A DNA stretch of 64,000 nt. Origin: M3007 sp046160625 (GTDB taxonomy: Bacteria; Bacteroidota; Bacteroidia; Chitinophagales; Saprospiraceae). The stretch lies in contig JBJXGZ010000032.1 of the NCBI GenBank assembly GCA_046160625.1, positions 62,001 to 126,000 of the forward strand, in the 5' to 3' direction. The notes beneath the pieces were generated by a model. It ran no database searches. It saw nothing but the letters and a program-made list of their open reading frames with translations, and had not been told where the DNA came from. A program made the position numbers and the translations under genes. Shown here piece after piece: positions 32,228 to 42,300 of this stretch (its first letter is position 1; every line of letters starts with the position of its first letter).

Positions 32228-35179
32228 ATGAACGCTCTCCGCATTTTCTGTTTCTGCTTTACAATTTACTACCAACTGCCAACCGCCAACTGCCAACTTA
32301 ATTACATCAACCCCTTCATTGGCACAGGCGGGCACGGCCATACTTACCCTGGCGCAACTACCCCCTTTGGCATGGTGCAACTCAGTCCCGACACGCGCAT
32401 TTCGATGCTCGATTGGGACGGTTGTTCGGGCTACCATTATTCAGATTCGCTTATTTATGGCTTCTCGCACACCCACCTCAGCGGCACGGGCGTTGCCGAT
32501 TATTGCGACATCCTTTTCATGCCATTCCTGAATGGCGTACGATTGGAACCCTCAGAATATGCCTCTCCTTTTCAGAAAAAAAAGGAAAAAGCCGAGGCCG
32601 GCTATTACTCCGTTTTCCTCGAACGCGACCGGATAAAGTGCGAACTAACGGCTACCGAGCGCGTGGGCGTACACCGTTACACTTATCCTGGAAACGCCGA
32701 AAAATGGGAGGTTTTGGTGGATTTACGTCATCGCGATGAGGTTTTAGATGCGCAATTGAGCGTTGTTAGCAGCAATGAGATCGCTGGTTACCGTATTTCC
32801 AAAGCATGGGCTAAGGAGCAGCACGTGTATTTTGTGGCGCGGTTTTCAAAGCCGTTTTTTAGCAATGTCCTGCTCGACATGCAAAAAACGCCCCGCGAAG
32901 CAAACCCAACCGTCAACAGTAAAGCAATCGTTGGACTGCTCGATTTTTACAATGATGGAGAACCGCTGGTCATAACGGTCGGTATATCTGGAACGAGCAT
33001 CGAAGGCGCGCGAAAGAACCTGGAAGCTGAATGCCCCCATTATGATTTTGAAAAAGTGAAATCCCAAACCCAGGCCAAATGGCAGCAGCAACTCTCCAAA
33101 GTCGAAGTCGAAGGGGGAAGCGTGGCGCAGAAAACGGCCTTTTACACCGCACTTTACCATACCATGATTGTACCCAATCTTTGGAGCGATGTAGACGGCA
33201 GTTACCGGGGGCGCGACAACAAAATTCATACACCCCCCGCCCCCCCTGTAGAGGGAACCAAGGCGGCATACACTGTCTTTTCCTTGTGGGATACCTACCG
33301 GGCCTGCAATCCGCTGTACACCATTTTAGAACCTCAGCGCGTCAACGATTTCGTGCAAACCTTTCTAAATCAATACAAGGAAAGTGGGCTTCTGCCCGTG
33401 TGGGAATTAGCAGCCAATGAAACTGACTGCATGATCGGCAACCACTCCATTCCCGTTATCGCCGATGCCTGGGCAAAAGGCATCCGTGGTTACGATGGTA
33501 AATTGGCCTTGGAAGCGATGATGAAAAATGCAGGCAGCGACCGCTATGGCCTGCGCTGGTATCGGGAAATGGGCTTTGTTCCGAGCGACAGAGAAGCGGA
33601 ATCTGTGTCCAAAACCCTCGAATATGCCTATGACGATTGGTGTATTAGTCAAACGGCAAAAAGCATGGGCCAAAACGACATTGCCGAAGATTTTTCTCGC
33701 CGGGCGCAGTCCTACAAAAACCTGTTTGACCCCCAAAGCGGTTTTTTCCGTGCCCGCCGAGGAGCTTCCTGGCATGCCCCTTTTGATCCTTTCGAGGTGA
33801 ATTTTAACTACACGGAAGCCAATGCCTGGCAATACCGTTTTGCCGCGCCACAGGACGTAAGTGGCATGATGAAACTCCTTGGCGGGAGAGAAGCATTTGC
33901 CAATCAATTGGATAGCCTGTTTATTGCCGACGCAAAGACCACCGGACGCGAACAGGCCGATATCACGGGTTTAATTGGCCAATACGTGCACGGCAACGAG
34001 CCAAGCCATCACATGGCCTACCTCTACAACTACGCCGGGCAGCCCTGGAAAACCCAGCAGCGCGTTCGGCAAATCATGGATTCGATGTACTCCGATCAAC
34101 CCGATGGATTGAGCGGCAATGAAGATTGCGGGCAAATGTCGGCCTGGCTCGTACTCTCGGCTATGGGCATTTACCCCGTCGTGCCGGGGGGCGACCCAAC
34201 GTATGCTATTGGGACGCCCTGGTTTGAAAAAACGACGATTCATTTGGATAATGGAAAAACGTTTGTGGTAAATGCGCCCGAAGTATCTGCCAGGAAATTT
34301 TATGTCAAAAAGGTTTTATTTAATGGTAAAAATTATTCAAAATCCTGGCTGACCCACGAAATGCTGACTGAGGGCGGCACTTTGGAATTTGACATGGACA
34401 ACAAGCCAAGCGCCTGGGGTTCTGCTGAAAGTAATTGCCCGGTTTCGGCCATCACCAGCCGCAGTATTGTGCCCGTGCCTTTTGTGAAATCTGGTGCAAC
34501 GATATTCAAAGACAAAACGGAAATCGAACTCGGTTGTGCAGACCCGGAAGCCAAAGTGCGCTATATGTTTGCCGACATTGTGGGCAAGGTGCACTGGCGC
34601 GACTTCACAGGTAAGATCACCGTGGACCGGAGCCAAAGGATGTTCCTGAACGCCGAACGAGGCAACGACAAAAGCAACACGGTGATGGTGGAATTCCGCC
34701 GCATCCGCAGCAACATGAAAGTGTTGGAATACAAGAACCTCTACTCCTCACAATACACTGCCGGTGGCGACGACGGCCTTGTGGACGGCGTTCGGGGCGG
34801 TTCGGATTTCCGCACAGGAGGCTGGCAAGGGTTTGAGGGCGCAAACCTTGATATGGTGATTGACCTGGGCAAACAACAGAAAATCAACCGGGTACGCGCA
34901 AATTTCCTCCAAGACGAGAACTCCTGGATTTTCTTCCCGACCAAATTGCAGGTGGAAATTTCGGATGATGGAAAAACATTTGTGCCTGCGGGAGAAGCGC
35001 TTTGTGATATCCCACCATCTGAAATTGGTATTTTGCAAAAGGAACTCAGCATCGAATTGTCCGGAAAGAAAGCGCGGTATCTGCGAGTGGCCGCCGTGTC
35101 GCTGGGGCAATGCCCGGCAACGCATAAAGGTGCCGGACATGCTTGCTGGGTTTTTGCGGATGAGATAGCGGTGGAATAA
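32228..35179 (+). CDS. GH92 family alpha-mannosidase
   Basis: A 983-residue secreted glycosidase. After a signal-like start (MNALRIFCFCFTIYYQLPTA) comes the GH92 core from residue 25: YINPFIGTGGHGHTYPGATTPFGMVQLSPDTR, GYHYSD and GFSHTHLSGTGV, then YTVFSLWDTYRACNPLYTI, LPVWELAANETDCMIGNHSIPV, YVHGNEPSHHMAYLYNYAGQPWKTQQRVRQI and GLSGNEDCGQMSAWLVLSAMGIYPV. The acidic catalytic positions of family 92 (calcium-dependent inverting exo-mannosidases) are in these blocks. The C-terminus looks like an F5/8-type carbohydrate-binding domain. It would trim alpha-mannosides in the periplasm or outside. Length is longer than the usual 750 because of the extra domain. Confidence 0.93.
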   Translation: MNALRIFCFCFTIYYQLPTANCQLNYINPFIGTGGHGHTYPGATTPFGMVQLSPDTRISMLDWDGCSGYHYSDSLIYGFSHTHLSGTGVADYCDILFMPFLNGVRLEPSEYASPFQKKKEKAEAGYYSVFLERDRIKCELTATERVGVHRYTYPGNAEKWEVLVDLRHRDEVLDAQLSVVSSNEIAGYRISKAWAKEQHVYFVARFSKPFFSNVLLDMQKTPREANPTVNSKAIVGLLDFYNDGEPLVITVGISGTSIEGARKNLEAECPHYDFEKVKSQTQAKWQQQLSKVEVEGGSVAQKTAFYTALYHTMIVPNLWSDVDGSYRGRDNKIHTPPAPPVEGTKAAYTVFSLWDTYRACNPLYTILEPQRVNDFVQTFLNQYKESGLLPVWELAANETDCMIGNHSIPVIADAWAKGIRGYDGKLALEAMMKNAGSDRYGLRWYREMGFVPSDREAESVSKTLEYAYDDWCISQTAKSMGQNDIAEDFSRRAQSYKNLFDPQSGFFRARRGASWHAPFDPFEVNFNYTEANAWQYRFAAPQDVSGMMKLLGGREAFANQLDSLFIADAKTTGREQADITGLIGQYVHGNEPSHHMAYLYNYAGQPWKTQQRVRQIMDSMYSDQPDGLSGNEDCGQMSAWLVLSAMGIYPVVPGGDPTYAIGTPWFEKTTIHLDNGKTFVVNAPEVSARKFYVKKVLFNGKNYSKSWLTHEMLTEGGTLEFDMDNKPSAWGSAESNCPVSAITSRSIVPVPFVKSGATIFKDKTEIELGCADPEAKVRYMFADIVGKVHWRDFTGKITVDRSQRMFLNAERGNDKSNTVMVEFRRIRSNMKVLEYKNLYSSQYTAGGDDGLVDGVRGGSDFRTGGWQGFEGANLDMVIDLGKQQKINRVRANFLQDENSWIFFPTKLQVEISDDGKTFVPAGEALCDIPPSEIGILQKELSIELSGKKARYLRVAAVSLGQCPATHKGAGHACWVFADEIAVE

Positions 35180-35259
35180 ATGTCCAATGTCCAAGTTGGC
35201 GTTGATCCAGGGCTTATTGATAGGGCCAGGATTGATTAGGAATTTTGAATGAATTTTGT

Positions 35260-35267
35260 TATTTTTG
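35260..35267 (+). promoter_or_regulatory. -7 box for the Uma2 gene
   Basis: TATTTTTG matches TAnnTTTG and would start transcription near 35274, 32 nt before ATG 35306. The -33 element is not clear, so confidence is moderate. Confidence 0.35.
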
Positions 35268-35305
35268 CAAACACAATCCCCGAAAAACTAAAATCGTCCT
35301 ACAAA

Positions 35306-35872
35306 ATGGAAGTTTTAGAGCAAAAAATGACCTATGCTGACCTGATGGAATTTGATATTCCAGAAGGCGATACGGGTATCTATGAACTCTTAAACGGTGA
35401 AATCGTGAGACGCTCTTCCCCTAACACGCCACATCAGAGAACTTTGCTCAAATTGGTTCGGTATTTGGACCGATTCAACGAAGAGAAAAATCTGGGGCAA
35501 CTTTTCTTTGCCCCTTATGATGTCTATCTAGACGAATACAATGCAGGTATTCAGCCTGATCTCTTGTTCGTTAGTCATGAACGAGACTTTGTTATCAAAG
35601 AAAACAACGGCGTAGTAGGTGCCCCTGATTTAGTCGTTGAAATCCTATCTAAAGGCACGACGAATAGAGATCGCGGTATTAAAAAAGATATTTACGAACA
35701 GTTTGCCGTGCGGGAATACTGGATTGTAGATACTCAAAATCGCAGTATCGAAGTGTATCGGATGGAAAATAACCGCTATCGTTTGTTCTCGTTTGCTGAG
35801 GAAGAAGGCATGGTGAAATCTTCGGTGCTTGAAGGGCTGGAATTAGAGATTGGGGTAGTTTTTGGAGGCTGA
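35306..35872 (+). CDS. Uma2 (DUF820) family restriction-endonuclease-fold protein
   Basis: A 188-residue protein from ATG 35306 (MEVLEQKMTYADLMEFDIPE). It has the Uma2/DUF820 PD-(D/E)xK nuclease fold with YDVYLDEYNAGIQPDLLFVS, GAPDLVVEILSKGTTNRDRG and KKDIYEQFAVREYWIVD. Members occur in large numbers in cyanobacteria and Bacteroidota, often beside mobile or defence genes, and the physiological role is unresolved. No partner is seen here. The stop is at the left arm of the palindrome at 35873. GH92 is upstream and the outer-membrane receptor converges. Confidence 0.88.
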   Translation: MEVLEQKMTYADLMEFDIPEGDTGIYELLNGEIVRRSSPNTPHQRTLLKLVRYLDRFNEEKNLGQLFFAPYDVYLDEYNAGIQPDLLFVSHERDFVIKENNGVVGAPDLVVEILSKGTTNRDRGIKKDIYEQFAVREYWIVDTQNRSIEVYRMENNRYRLFSFAEEEGMVKSSVLEGLELEIGVVFGG

Positions 35873-36024
35873 TAAATGTTCAATGTCCAACAAGGAATTT
35901 CCAATGTCCAAGTGTGTGAAGCGCTTGACAACTCACGGTAACCTCTTGACATTAGACAGCAACAAACCCCGGGATCAGCGCTTATATGGACATTGGAAAT
36001 TTCTTGTTGGACATTGGACATTTA
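35873..36024. repeat. inverted repeat of CAATGTCCA words
   Basis: Arms 35873-35910 and 35987-36024 (38 bp) pair with two mismatches, with a 76-nt loop. It starts at the Uma2 stop codon and ends at the stop of the convergent receptor gene (36022). A single unpaired copy of the AAATGTCCAATGTCCAAG word lies at 35178-35195, after GH92. Confidence 0.88.
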
Positions 36025-38454
36025 TTCCCCTCCTACTCGTCCTGCTTCCGTTTCCATCCCGGTATTCCGCTTCCTCGATTTCACGTTGTCGTTCCCAAAA
36101 CGATAGCCCAGGCTCAGGCTCACACGGCGGCTGTCCCAACGGCCACTGCCGTAAGAATACAAGCCGTTGAAATCGGAATAGCCGTCCCAGCCCGTTTCAT
36201 AAAAAATATCATCGGCGCTGAGGCGAACGTTTAGTCGTTCGCGCAAAAATTTGCGCTGGAGGCCGAGGTTTAAACCCCAATTGGATTCGTACAAGAAAAC
36301 GCCACCCCAGATACCGGGACCGGAATAGTAGCCTGAAATTTCGCCTTTAATGCCCAGCGGCAAATCGAAGGTGTGCTGTTGGAAAATGTTGTAAGTGAAT
36401 GCCTGCACATCCACGATGCCACCTTCACCATAATCAGCCTGGTTATCCTGGTGGGCGGCACTCGCATTGATGTAGGCATTCCACCACTTGAAGATTTGCA
36501 CTGGCACGCTGGCGTTGAAACTGATCACCGTTTGGTTAGCCAGATTGGCCCAACTAACGGATCCTGCCCGAGGGTCAATGGAATCTGGCTCTATGAGACG
36601 GGTGATCTGATTGTCGGTGCGGCTGTAGGCCAGTTTAAAATTGTAGCGATGGGCAAGCGTGTAGCCCAATTCCATATTGTTCACGATTTCTGGTTTCAGA
36701 AAAGGGTTTCCTCTTTCAAAAGAAAGTTGGCTGATTTGATTATTGAATGGATTGAGCACATTGTAATCCGGGCGATTGATACGTCGGCCACCGTTCAGTG
36801 CGAGGCTGTGATTTGGGGCAACATCCCAGGTCAGCCCTGCATTCGGAAACCAATTGAGGTAGTTGAACAACACAGGCGGCTCCTGCAATTCAGGCAAAAA
36901 GGCTTGCAGATCGCCACTTGCATCAGTCTGTTCGGCACGTAGACCTGCTGAAAACTTCCATTTTTTTCCCAGGTCGCGGGCATAGCTCAAATAGCCGGCA
37001 TAGACCATTTCGTTGTATTTGAACAGGTTGGATTGTCGGTCATTTCGCGTGGGAGTGCCATTCATTTCATCAAAAACCAAAAAGGTATTGTCGGAAATCA
37101 CCTGACTGAATTTGCTGCCTGCGCCCATTGTTCCGCCCCAAAGTTTATCTTCAAAATCCAGTTGAAACGTGAAGATGTCAATATCGCTCGGGGTGTCGAA
37201 GCTATTGATAATCTCGGTGAGCACGTCATCTTCCGCAGCATTGTAGTAACGGTTGGGTTGGTAACGGTTGTTGTCATTTTGGTATTTGCCGTAATCCAGA
37301 TCCATGTTGAAGCTGCGGCCTTTGGTGTTGTCAAAGCGATAATTGAGGTTGTAAGTTTGTTGCTGGCGATGGTTGTTTTCGGTGGTATTGGCTACTAAGA
37401 TACTGTCAATCAATGTGGGTGTATTTTCCTGAGCCAAAGTAATCCGATTGATGCCGCGACCAATGCGGTTATTGTTTGCACCACTGACCAGGAACCCAAC
37501 GGTGTGATAATCCGCCAGGAAAAAATCAGCCCCTGCGCGATAATTGTAGTGATCCCAATCGTTGCGACGCCTGTTGTATTCCTCTTGTGCGATGCCGTTC
37601 AGGTAACTGATAACTTCTATGTTATTGAAACCCTTGCCATCACCTACCCCGGCATTACCGAAAGCATTGAAACGCTTGTTGCGATAATTACCGCTTCCGT
37701 TTAAGTTGGCGCGGTGATAGCGGCCCTGGCTGTAGGTTGTGTTGACCGAACCGTTTGCGCCGAGGTTTTTGTCCCTTTTCAATCGAAGGTCAATAATGCC
37801 TGCGTTGCCCTCCGCCTCGTATTTCGCCCCGGGGTTGGTGATGATTTCGATGCGGTCAATTTGTTCGGCGGGAAGACTTTGAAGGTAATTGGTTAGGTCG
37901 TCGCCGGTTAATGGGAGGCGTTTGCCGTCCACGTACAGCAGTACTCCGGAGCGTCCTAACACGCTGATATTGTCGTTGTTATCAACCGTAACGCTGGGCG
38001 CTTTTCGCAACAAGGTGATGGCATCGGAACCTGTGCTGTTGATCGTGCCTTCCACATTGAAGACCGTGCGGTCGGGTTTGATTTCCACCATGACACGTGA
38101 AGCCGTGACCGTCACTTCTTCCAGGTTTATACCAGAGGCAGTCAGGGCCAGCACGCCCAAATCCAGGCGTTGATTTTCCAGGAGTTGAATACCGGTTTGT
38201 TCCATATTGCCGAAGCCCACTGCATTGGCTTTCAGGAAATAGGTTCCGGCGCTTATGCCTTGTATATCGAAAATGCCGGCTTCATCGCTCGTTCCGGCTT
38301 TGTAGAGATTGCCATCGGCAGCAGTGTACAGACCCAGACTGGCAAAGGCAATGGCTTCTCCGCCCTTGCTTTGCAATTGTCCGCGAATACTGGCCGTTTG
38401 GGCCGACAGGGAAAGGGTGGCGCTGAGCCACAGGAGGGTGCTTAATATTTTCAT
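36022..38454 (-). CDS. TonB-dependent receptor-like outer-membrane beta-barrel protein
   Basis: An 810-residue protein with signal peptide (MKILSTLLWLSATLSLSAQ). Residues 20-105 form a CarboxypepD_reg-like domain (ASIRGQLQSKGGEAIAFASLGLY). A plug-like domain follows (KAPSVTVDNNDNISVLGRSGVLLYVDGKRLPLTGDDLTNYL, then IEIITNPGAKYEAEGNAGIIDLRLK), and the rest is a long outer-membrane barrel of the OMP_b-brl_3 type. Such receptors take up ligands or act as barrels in the outer membrane; no TonB box is evident in the visible start. Ligand unknown. The gene is divergent from the antitoxin gene at 38655. Confidence 0.9.
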   Translation of the reverse strand: MKILSTLLWLSATLSLSAQTASIRGQLQSKGGEAIAFASLGLYTAADGNLYKAGTSDEAGIFDIQGISAGTYFLKANAVGFGNMEQTGIQLLENQRLDLGVLALTASGINLEEVTVTASRVMVEIKPDRTVFNVEGTINSTGSDAITLLRKAPSVTVDNNDNISVLGRSGVLLYVDGKRLPLTGDDLTNYLQSLPAEQIDRIEIITNPGAKYEAEGNAGIIDLRLKRDKNLGANGSVNTTYSQGRYHRANLNGSGNYRNKRFNAFGNAGVGDGKGFNNIEVISYLNGIAQEEYNRRRNDWDHYNYRAGADFFLADYHTVGFLVSGANNNRIGRGINRITLAQENTPTLIDSILVANTTENNHRQQQTYNLNYRFDNTKGRSFNMDLDYGKYQNDNNRYQPNRYYNAAEDDVLTEIINSFDTPSDIDIFTFQLDFEDKLWGGTMGAGSKFSQVISDNTFLVFDEMNGTPTRNDRQSNLFKYNEMVYAGYLSYARDLGKKWKFSAGLRAEQTDASGDLQAFLPELQEPPVLFNYLNWFPNAGLTWDVAPNHSLALNGGRRINRPDYNVLNPFNNQISQLSFERGNPFLKPEIVNNMELGYTLAHRYNFKLAYSRTDNQITRLIEPDSIDPRAGSVSWANLANQTVISFNASVPVQIFKWWNAYINASAAHQDNQADYGEGGIVDVQAFTYNIFQQHTFDLPLGIKGEISGYYSGPGIWGGVFLYESNWGLNLGLQRKFLRERLNVRLSADDIFYETGWDGYSDFNGLYSYGSGRWDSRRVSLSLGYRFGNDNVKSRKRNTGMETEAGRVGGE

Positions 38455-38632
38455 GCTTAAAATTTTGCGCTGTAGAATATGCCGGAAGCGGACAGCAAAG
38501 TGGGCGGATGGTTGCGGGTGGGAGGAGGTTTTTCGACAAAAAGCTAGGGATTGCTATCTACAATACCGGAATGTCGGAGTTTGTGCGAGCCATTGAGATG
38601 ATAAGGGACTTCGGTAACTGAGGCGAAATATT

Positions 38633-38640
38633 TACCTTTG
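38633..38640 (+). promoter_or_regulatory. -7 box for the antitoxin/toxin operon
   Basis: TACCTTTG matches TAnnTTTG and lies 14 bp before ATG 38655, so the transcript would be nearly leaderless. No clear -33 match is seen. Confidence 0.4.
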
Positions 38641-38654
38641 TAAAAAAGATTGTT

Positions 38655-38876
38655 ATGTCCACAGCAACTGCAACATCCGAACGCATCATCCTAACGGTTG
38701 ACAAATCCAAGAAAAAGGCATTTGTTGCCATGCTCAAGTTGTTCGATTTCGTCCGAGTTGAAACACCCGAAGATGTTTTGGATCGATTTATCCAACGCGC
38801 TCCGAAAAACGTGCCTTTGACCGAAGTAGATATTTTGAACGAGGTAATGGAACATCGTTATGGCACTGCCCAATAA
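38655..38876 (+). CDS. putative antitoxin partner of PIN toxin
   Basis: A 73-residue protein (MSTATATSERIILTVDKSKK...) with a mixed N-terminal strand and a helical middle (AFVAMLKLFDFVRVETPEDVLDRFIQRAPKN), ending VPLTEVDILNEVMEHRYGTAQ. Its family is not recognised. It lies 3 bp upstream of a PIN toxin gene, and small acidic-helix proteins in that position are antitoxins of VapBC-like pairs by analogy. The function is inferred from position only. Confidence 0.6.
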   Translation: MSTATATSERIILTVDKSKKKAFVAMLKLFDFVRVETPEDVLDRFIQRAPKNVPLTEVDILNEVMEHRYGTAQ

Positions 38877-38879
38877 GCT

Positions 38880-39290
38880 ATGCGGATAATTATTGATGTC
38901 AATTTATGGGTCAGTTTTGGCATGGGTAAAAGCCTCGACCGACTGCGCTTGGTGCTTCCTCATCCTGAAGTTGAATTATTTGCAAGCGACGATATCAATC
39001 GGGAAATAGTGGATGTAGTTAAACGCCCACGCTTGAAGAAATATCTTAAACCTGACCGAGTAAAGGAGATTTTTGAACTCCTATCCCAATTTGCTTATTA
39101 TGTGCGACCAATTGGCGAGGGCAATGCCGATTTTAAGGATGCAAAAGACAATTATCTGCTCAATTTGGCAGCCGAGGTCAATGCCGATTTCTTGGTTACG
39201 GGCGATAAACCGATGCTTAAATTGGGGCAATATCAACAAACTCGCATCATCTCTTTTGCCGACTTATTAGTGCTTTTAGAGATTGAATGA
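38880..39290 (+). CDS. PIN domain toxin (COG1569-like)
   Basis: A 136-residue PIN domain protein. Acidic residues that would hold the metal are at D6 (MRIIIDVNLWVS), E42 (NREIVDV), D90 (DAKDNYLLNLA) and D109 (FLVTGDKPML), the quartet pattern of PIN ribonucleases. PIN toxins of the VapC-like type cut RNA (often tRNA) when their antitoxin is lost (family knowledge). It starts 3 bp after the upstream small gene, and 39 bp separates its stop from the LRR-Roco-TIR gene, so the three may be cotranscribed. Confidence 0.85.
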   Translation: MRIIIDVNLWVSFGMGKSLDRLRLVLPHPEVELFASDDINREIVDVVKRPRLKKYLKPDRVKEIFELLSQFAYYVRPIGEGNADFKDAKDNYLLNLAAEVNADFLVTGDKPMLKLGQYQQTRIISFADLLVLLEIE

Positions 39291-39329
39291 TTTCTGTTTT
39301 CCCGTGTCACCTATCCTAACTCTAAAATC

Positions 39330-42300
39330 ATGTCCGAACTCGCCCTCCGAATCATCCGCGAAAATATTAAAAAACACGAACGCGGCGAAGATGCCACCAC
39401 CCTCGACTTGGGTAGCTGCGGCCTCACTGAAGTGCTAGAGGAGATTTTAGTTTGTGTTTGGGTAGAAGATTTGAATTTTGCGAGAAGGTGGTCCGATTGG
39501 GACGGTAAGGTATGGCAAGAAAGAAAAACCCAAAATACCGGGGAACTCAATAATATCTCCCAGTTACCCGCATCATTTTCTCGCTTGAAAAACCTGAAAA
39601 AATTGCAAGTTTGTGGCCATGAAAACCAAAAATTCGACCTTTCTGACTTGTCAATAATCTCTGAACTGTCAAATTTACAAGAACTTGGTTTTTGGCGAAC
39701 TATGGTATCAGACCTTTCGCCATTGTTGAGATTATTGAATTTGCAAATACTTTCCTACTCCTCAACTCAGGTTTCCGATTTGTCTCCGCTCGCTGGCTTG
39801 ACCAGTTTACAAATACTTTCCTACTCCTCAACTCAGGTTTCCGATTTGTCCCCCCTCGCTGGATTGACCGGTTTGCAAATACTTGATTGCGCTGAAACGC
39901 AGGTTTCCGATTTAGCCCCGTTGGCGGGCTTGACCAATTTGCAACAACTTTATTTTGACGAGACGCAGGTTTCCGATTTGTCCCCGCTCGCAGGCTTAAC
40001 CAGTTTGCAAAAACTTAACTGCTCTAAAACGCAGATTGCCGATTTGTCCCCACTCGGAGGCTTGATCAGTTTACAAATGCTCTCCTGCTATAAGACGCAG
40101 ATCGTTGACCTCATCCCGCTCATTGGATTGGCCAATTTACAAGAACTTTACTTCTCCGGAACGCAAGTCGCCAATTTGTCCCCGCTCACTGGCTTGACCA
40201 ATTTGCAAAAACTTAACTGCGACTCCACCCAGGTTGCGGATTTGTCCGCTCTCGTAGGCTTGACTAATTTGCAAGAACTTTCCTGCGACTCCACCCAGGT
40301 CACTGATTTGTCCGCTCTCGTAGGCTTGACTAATTTGCAAGAACTTTCCTGCGACTCCACCCAGGTTGCGGATCTTGCTCCGCTCGCAGGCTTGACCAAT
40401 TTGCAAGAACTTTCCTGCGATTCCACGCAGGTCACCGATTTGTCACCCCTCCTAAGTTTGTCCAATTTGCAAAGATTTGATTGCCGAGGAACGCAGGTCG
40501 CCGATTTGTCACCCCTCGCGGGCTTGACCAATTTGCAAGAACTATATTGTTTCTCCACGCAGGTCGCTGATTTGTCCGCTCTCGTAGGCTTGACCAATTT
40601 GCAAAAACTTTCCTGCTCCTTTACACAAGTCGCCGATTTGTCCCCACTCGCCGGGATGACCAATTTGCAACTACTTTCCTGTCCCTCCACCCAGGTCGCT
40701 GATTTGTCCCCGATTTTGTTTTTGATTGAAAAAAATGTGCCTGTCAAATGGCAAAATTGGTCGGACGCTCATGAAGAGGACAATAGCTTTTCCGAGAAAC
40801 CAGTGATTTTGGTCAAAGGCTGCCCCCTAACCAACCCACCAGTCGAAGTGGCCAAACAAGGCAACGAAGCCATCCTCCGCTATTTCGAAGAAAAAGCCCG
40901 CCTCGAAACAACACACGGCATCCAAGCCGTCAACATAAAAGTCCGCGAAGCGAAAGTCCTGCTCGTGGGTCAAGGCAAATCCGGCAAAACCAGCCTCCGC
41001 TATAAGCTCGAAAACCCCGAAGCCGCTTTACCCGAGCCCGGCGACACAACACGCGGCATCGAAATCACGCGGCTCAATGAAAAAATGCCGCACACCGGCG
41101 AAGCCCTGCGCCTCAACCTCTGGGATTTTGGCGGGCAGGACGTGCAGCATTACGCGCACCAGTTTTTCCTGACAGGCAGTTCGTTATACGCGCTCGTGAC
41201 CAACGAACGGATTCAGGACAACGTCCACCTGCCCTATTGGTTGAATATCATCGAAATGTTGGGCAAAAAAAGCCCCGTTATTCTCATCCAAAACAAGGAC
41301 GGTGGACATTGCCAAGCCTTGAAGGATGAGGCGGCCATCCGAGCACGGTTCGGGAATGTCCACAACCGGGTGTTTCAATCTGATTTCTCGCAGGCGAAAT
41401 CGGAGCCAGAATTCGCCTTGCTGCGGAACAAGATTGTGGAACTCGCCTCCGAATTGCCACACATCGAACGGGAATACCTCAGCTCGTTCAACGATCTGCG
41501 GCAAAAACTCGAGGCCGAAGCCGACCGAGAAACGCACTACTTGGTCTGGGGCGATTACCTGAAACTGATGCCCGAACTCGGTGCGGATTTGATGCGGGAT
41601 TACGCCAATGCGCTTACCTTTTTGGGCGTTTGCCAATATTTCCCCGAGGACGCCATGCTCCGGGAATATGTTTTTCTGCGCCCGAAATGGTTGATTGACG
41701 CACTGTTCGAATTGTTGTTGCACCCAAGCCTTGACGACACACGGGGGCTTTTTTCCGAAAACAATACCCTCGAAATCTGGAAAGGCGCGGAATATGACGG
41801 GATGCACGGTCTCTTGGTGCGCATGATGAAACAGTTTGAATTGTGCTACCGTGTGGATGGCGACGAGGAAAAGTTCATCGTCCCGCAACGGCTGCCCGGT
41901 GAAAAGAACGCCTACGGCTGGGACCCGAAAGACAACACGCCCGTGCAATATCGCTACAAGTTCATGCCGAAAGGCATCCTCACGCGCTTGATTTGCCGCC
42001 TGCACACGCGCATCGAAAAAGACACACTGCTCGGCCAACGGGTTTGGAACGATGCCGTGATTTTCACGCTGCCCAACGGGAAAGGGCGCGTTTTCGCCCG
42101 TGAAGTCTATAGCGAAAATATCATCGAACTGCGGGCGATTGGCGAAAAACACGATGAAATACTCAACCAAGTCATCCAAACAATGGACGACATCAACCGC
42201 GACATTTCAGAGAAGTATGACAATTTGCAATGGGAAAAAATGGTGCCCTGCCCTTGCGAGGAGTGTGCGGGAAAGGAGAGCGGAGAACGGTTTTTCTTCA

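Noticed and set aside
39666..40721. CRISPR or VNTR outside coding sequence
   Set aside because: The 66-bp periodicity is a coding LRR array in one long frame.
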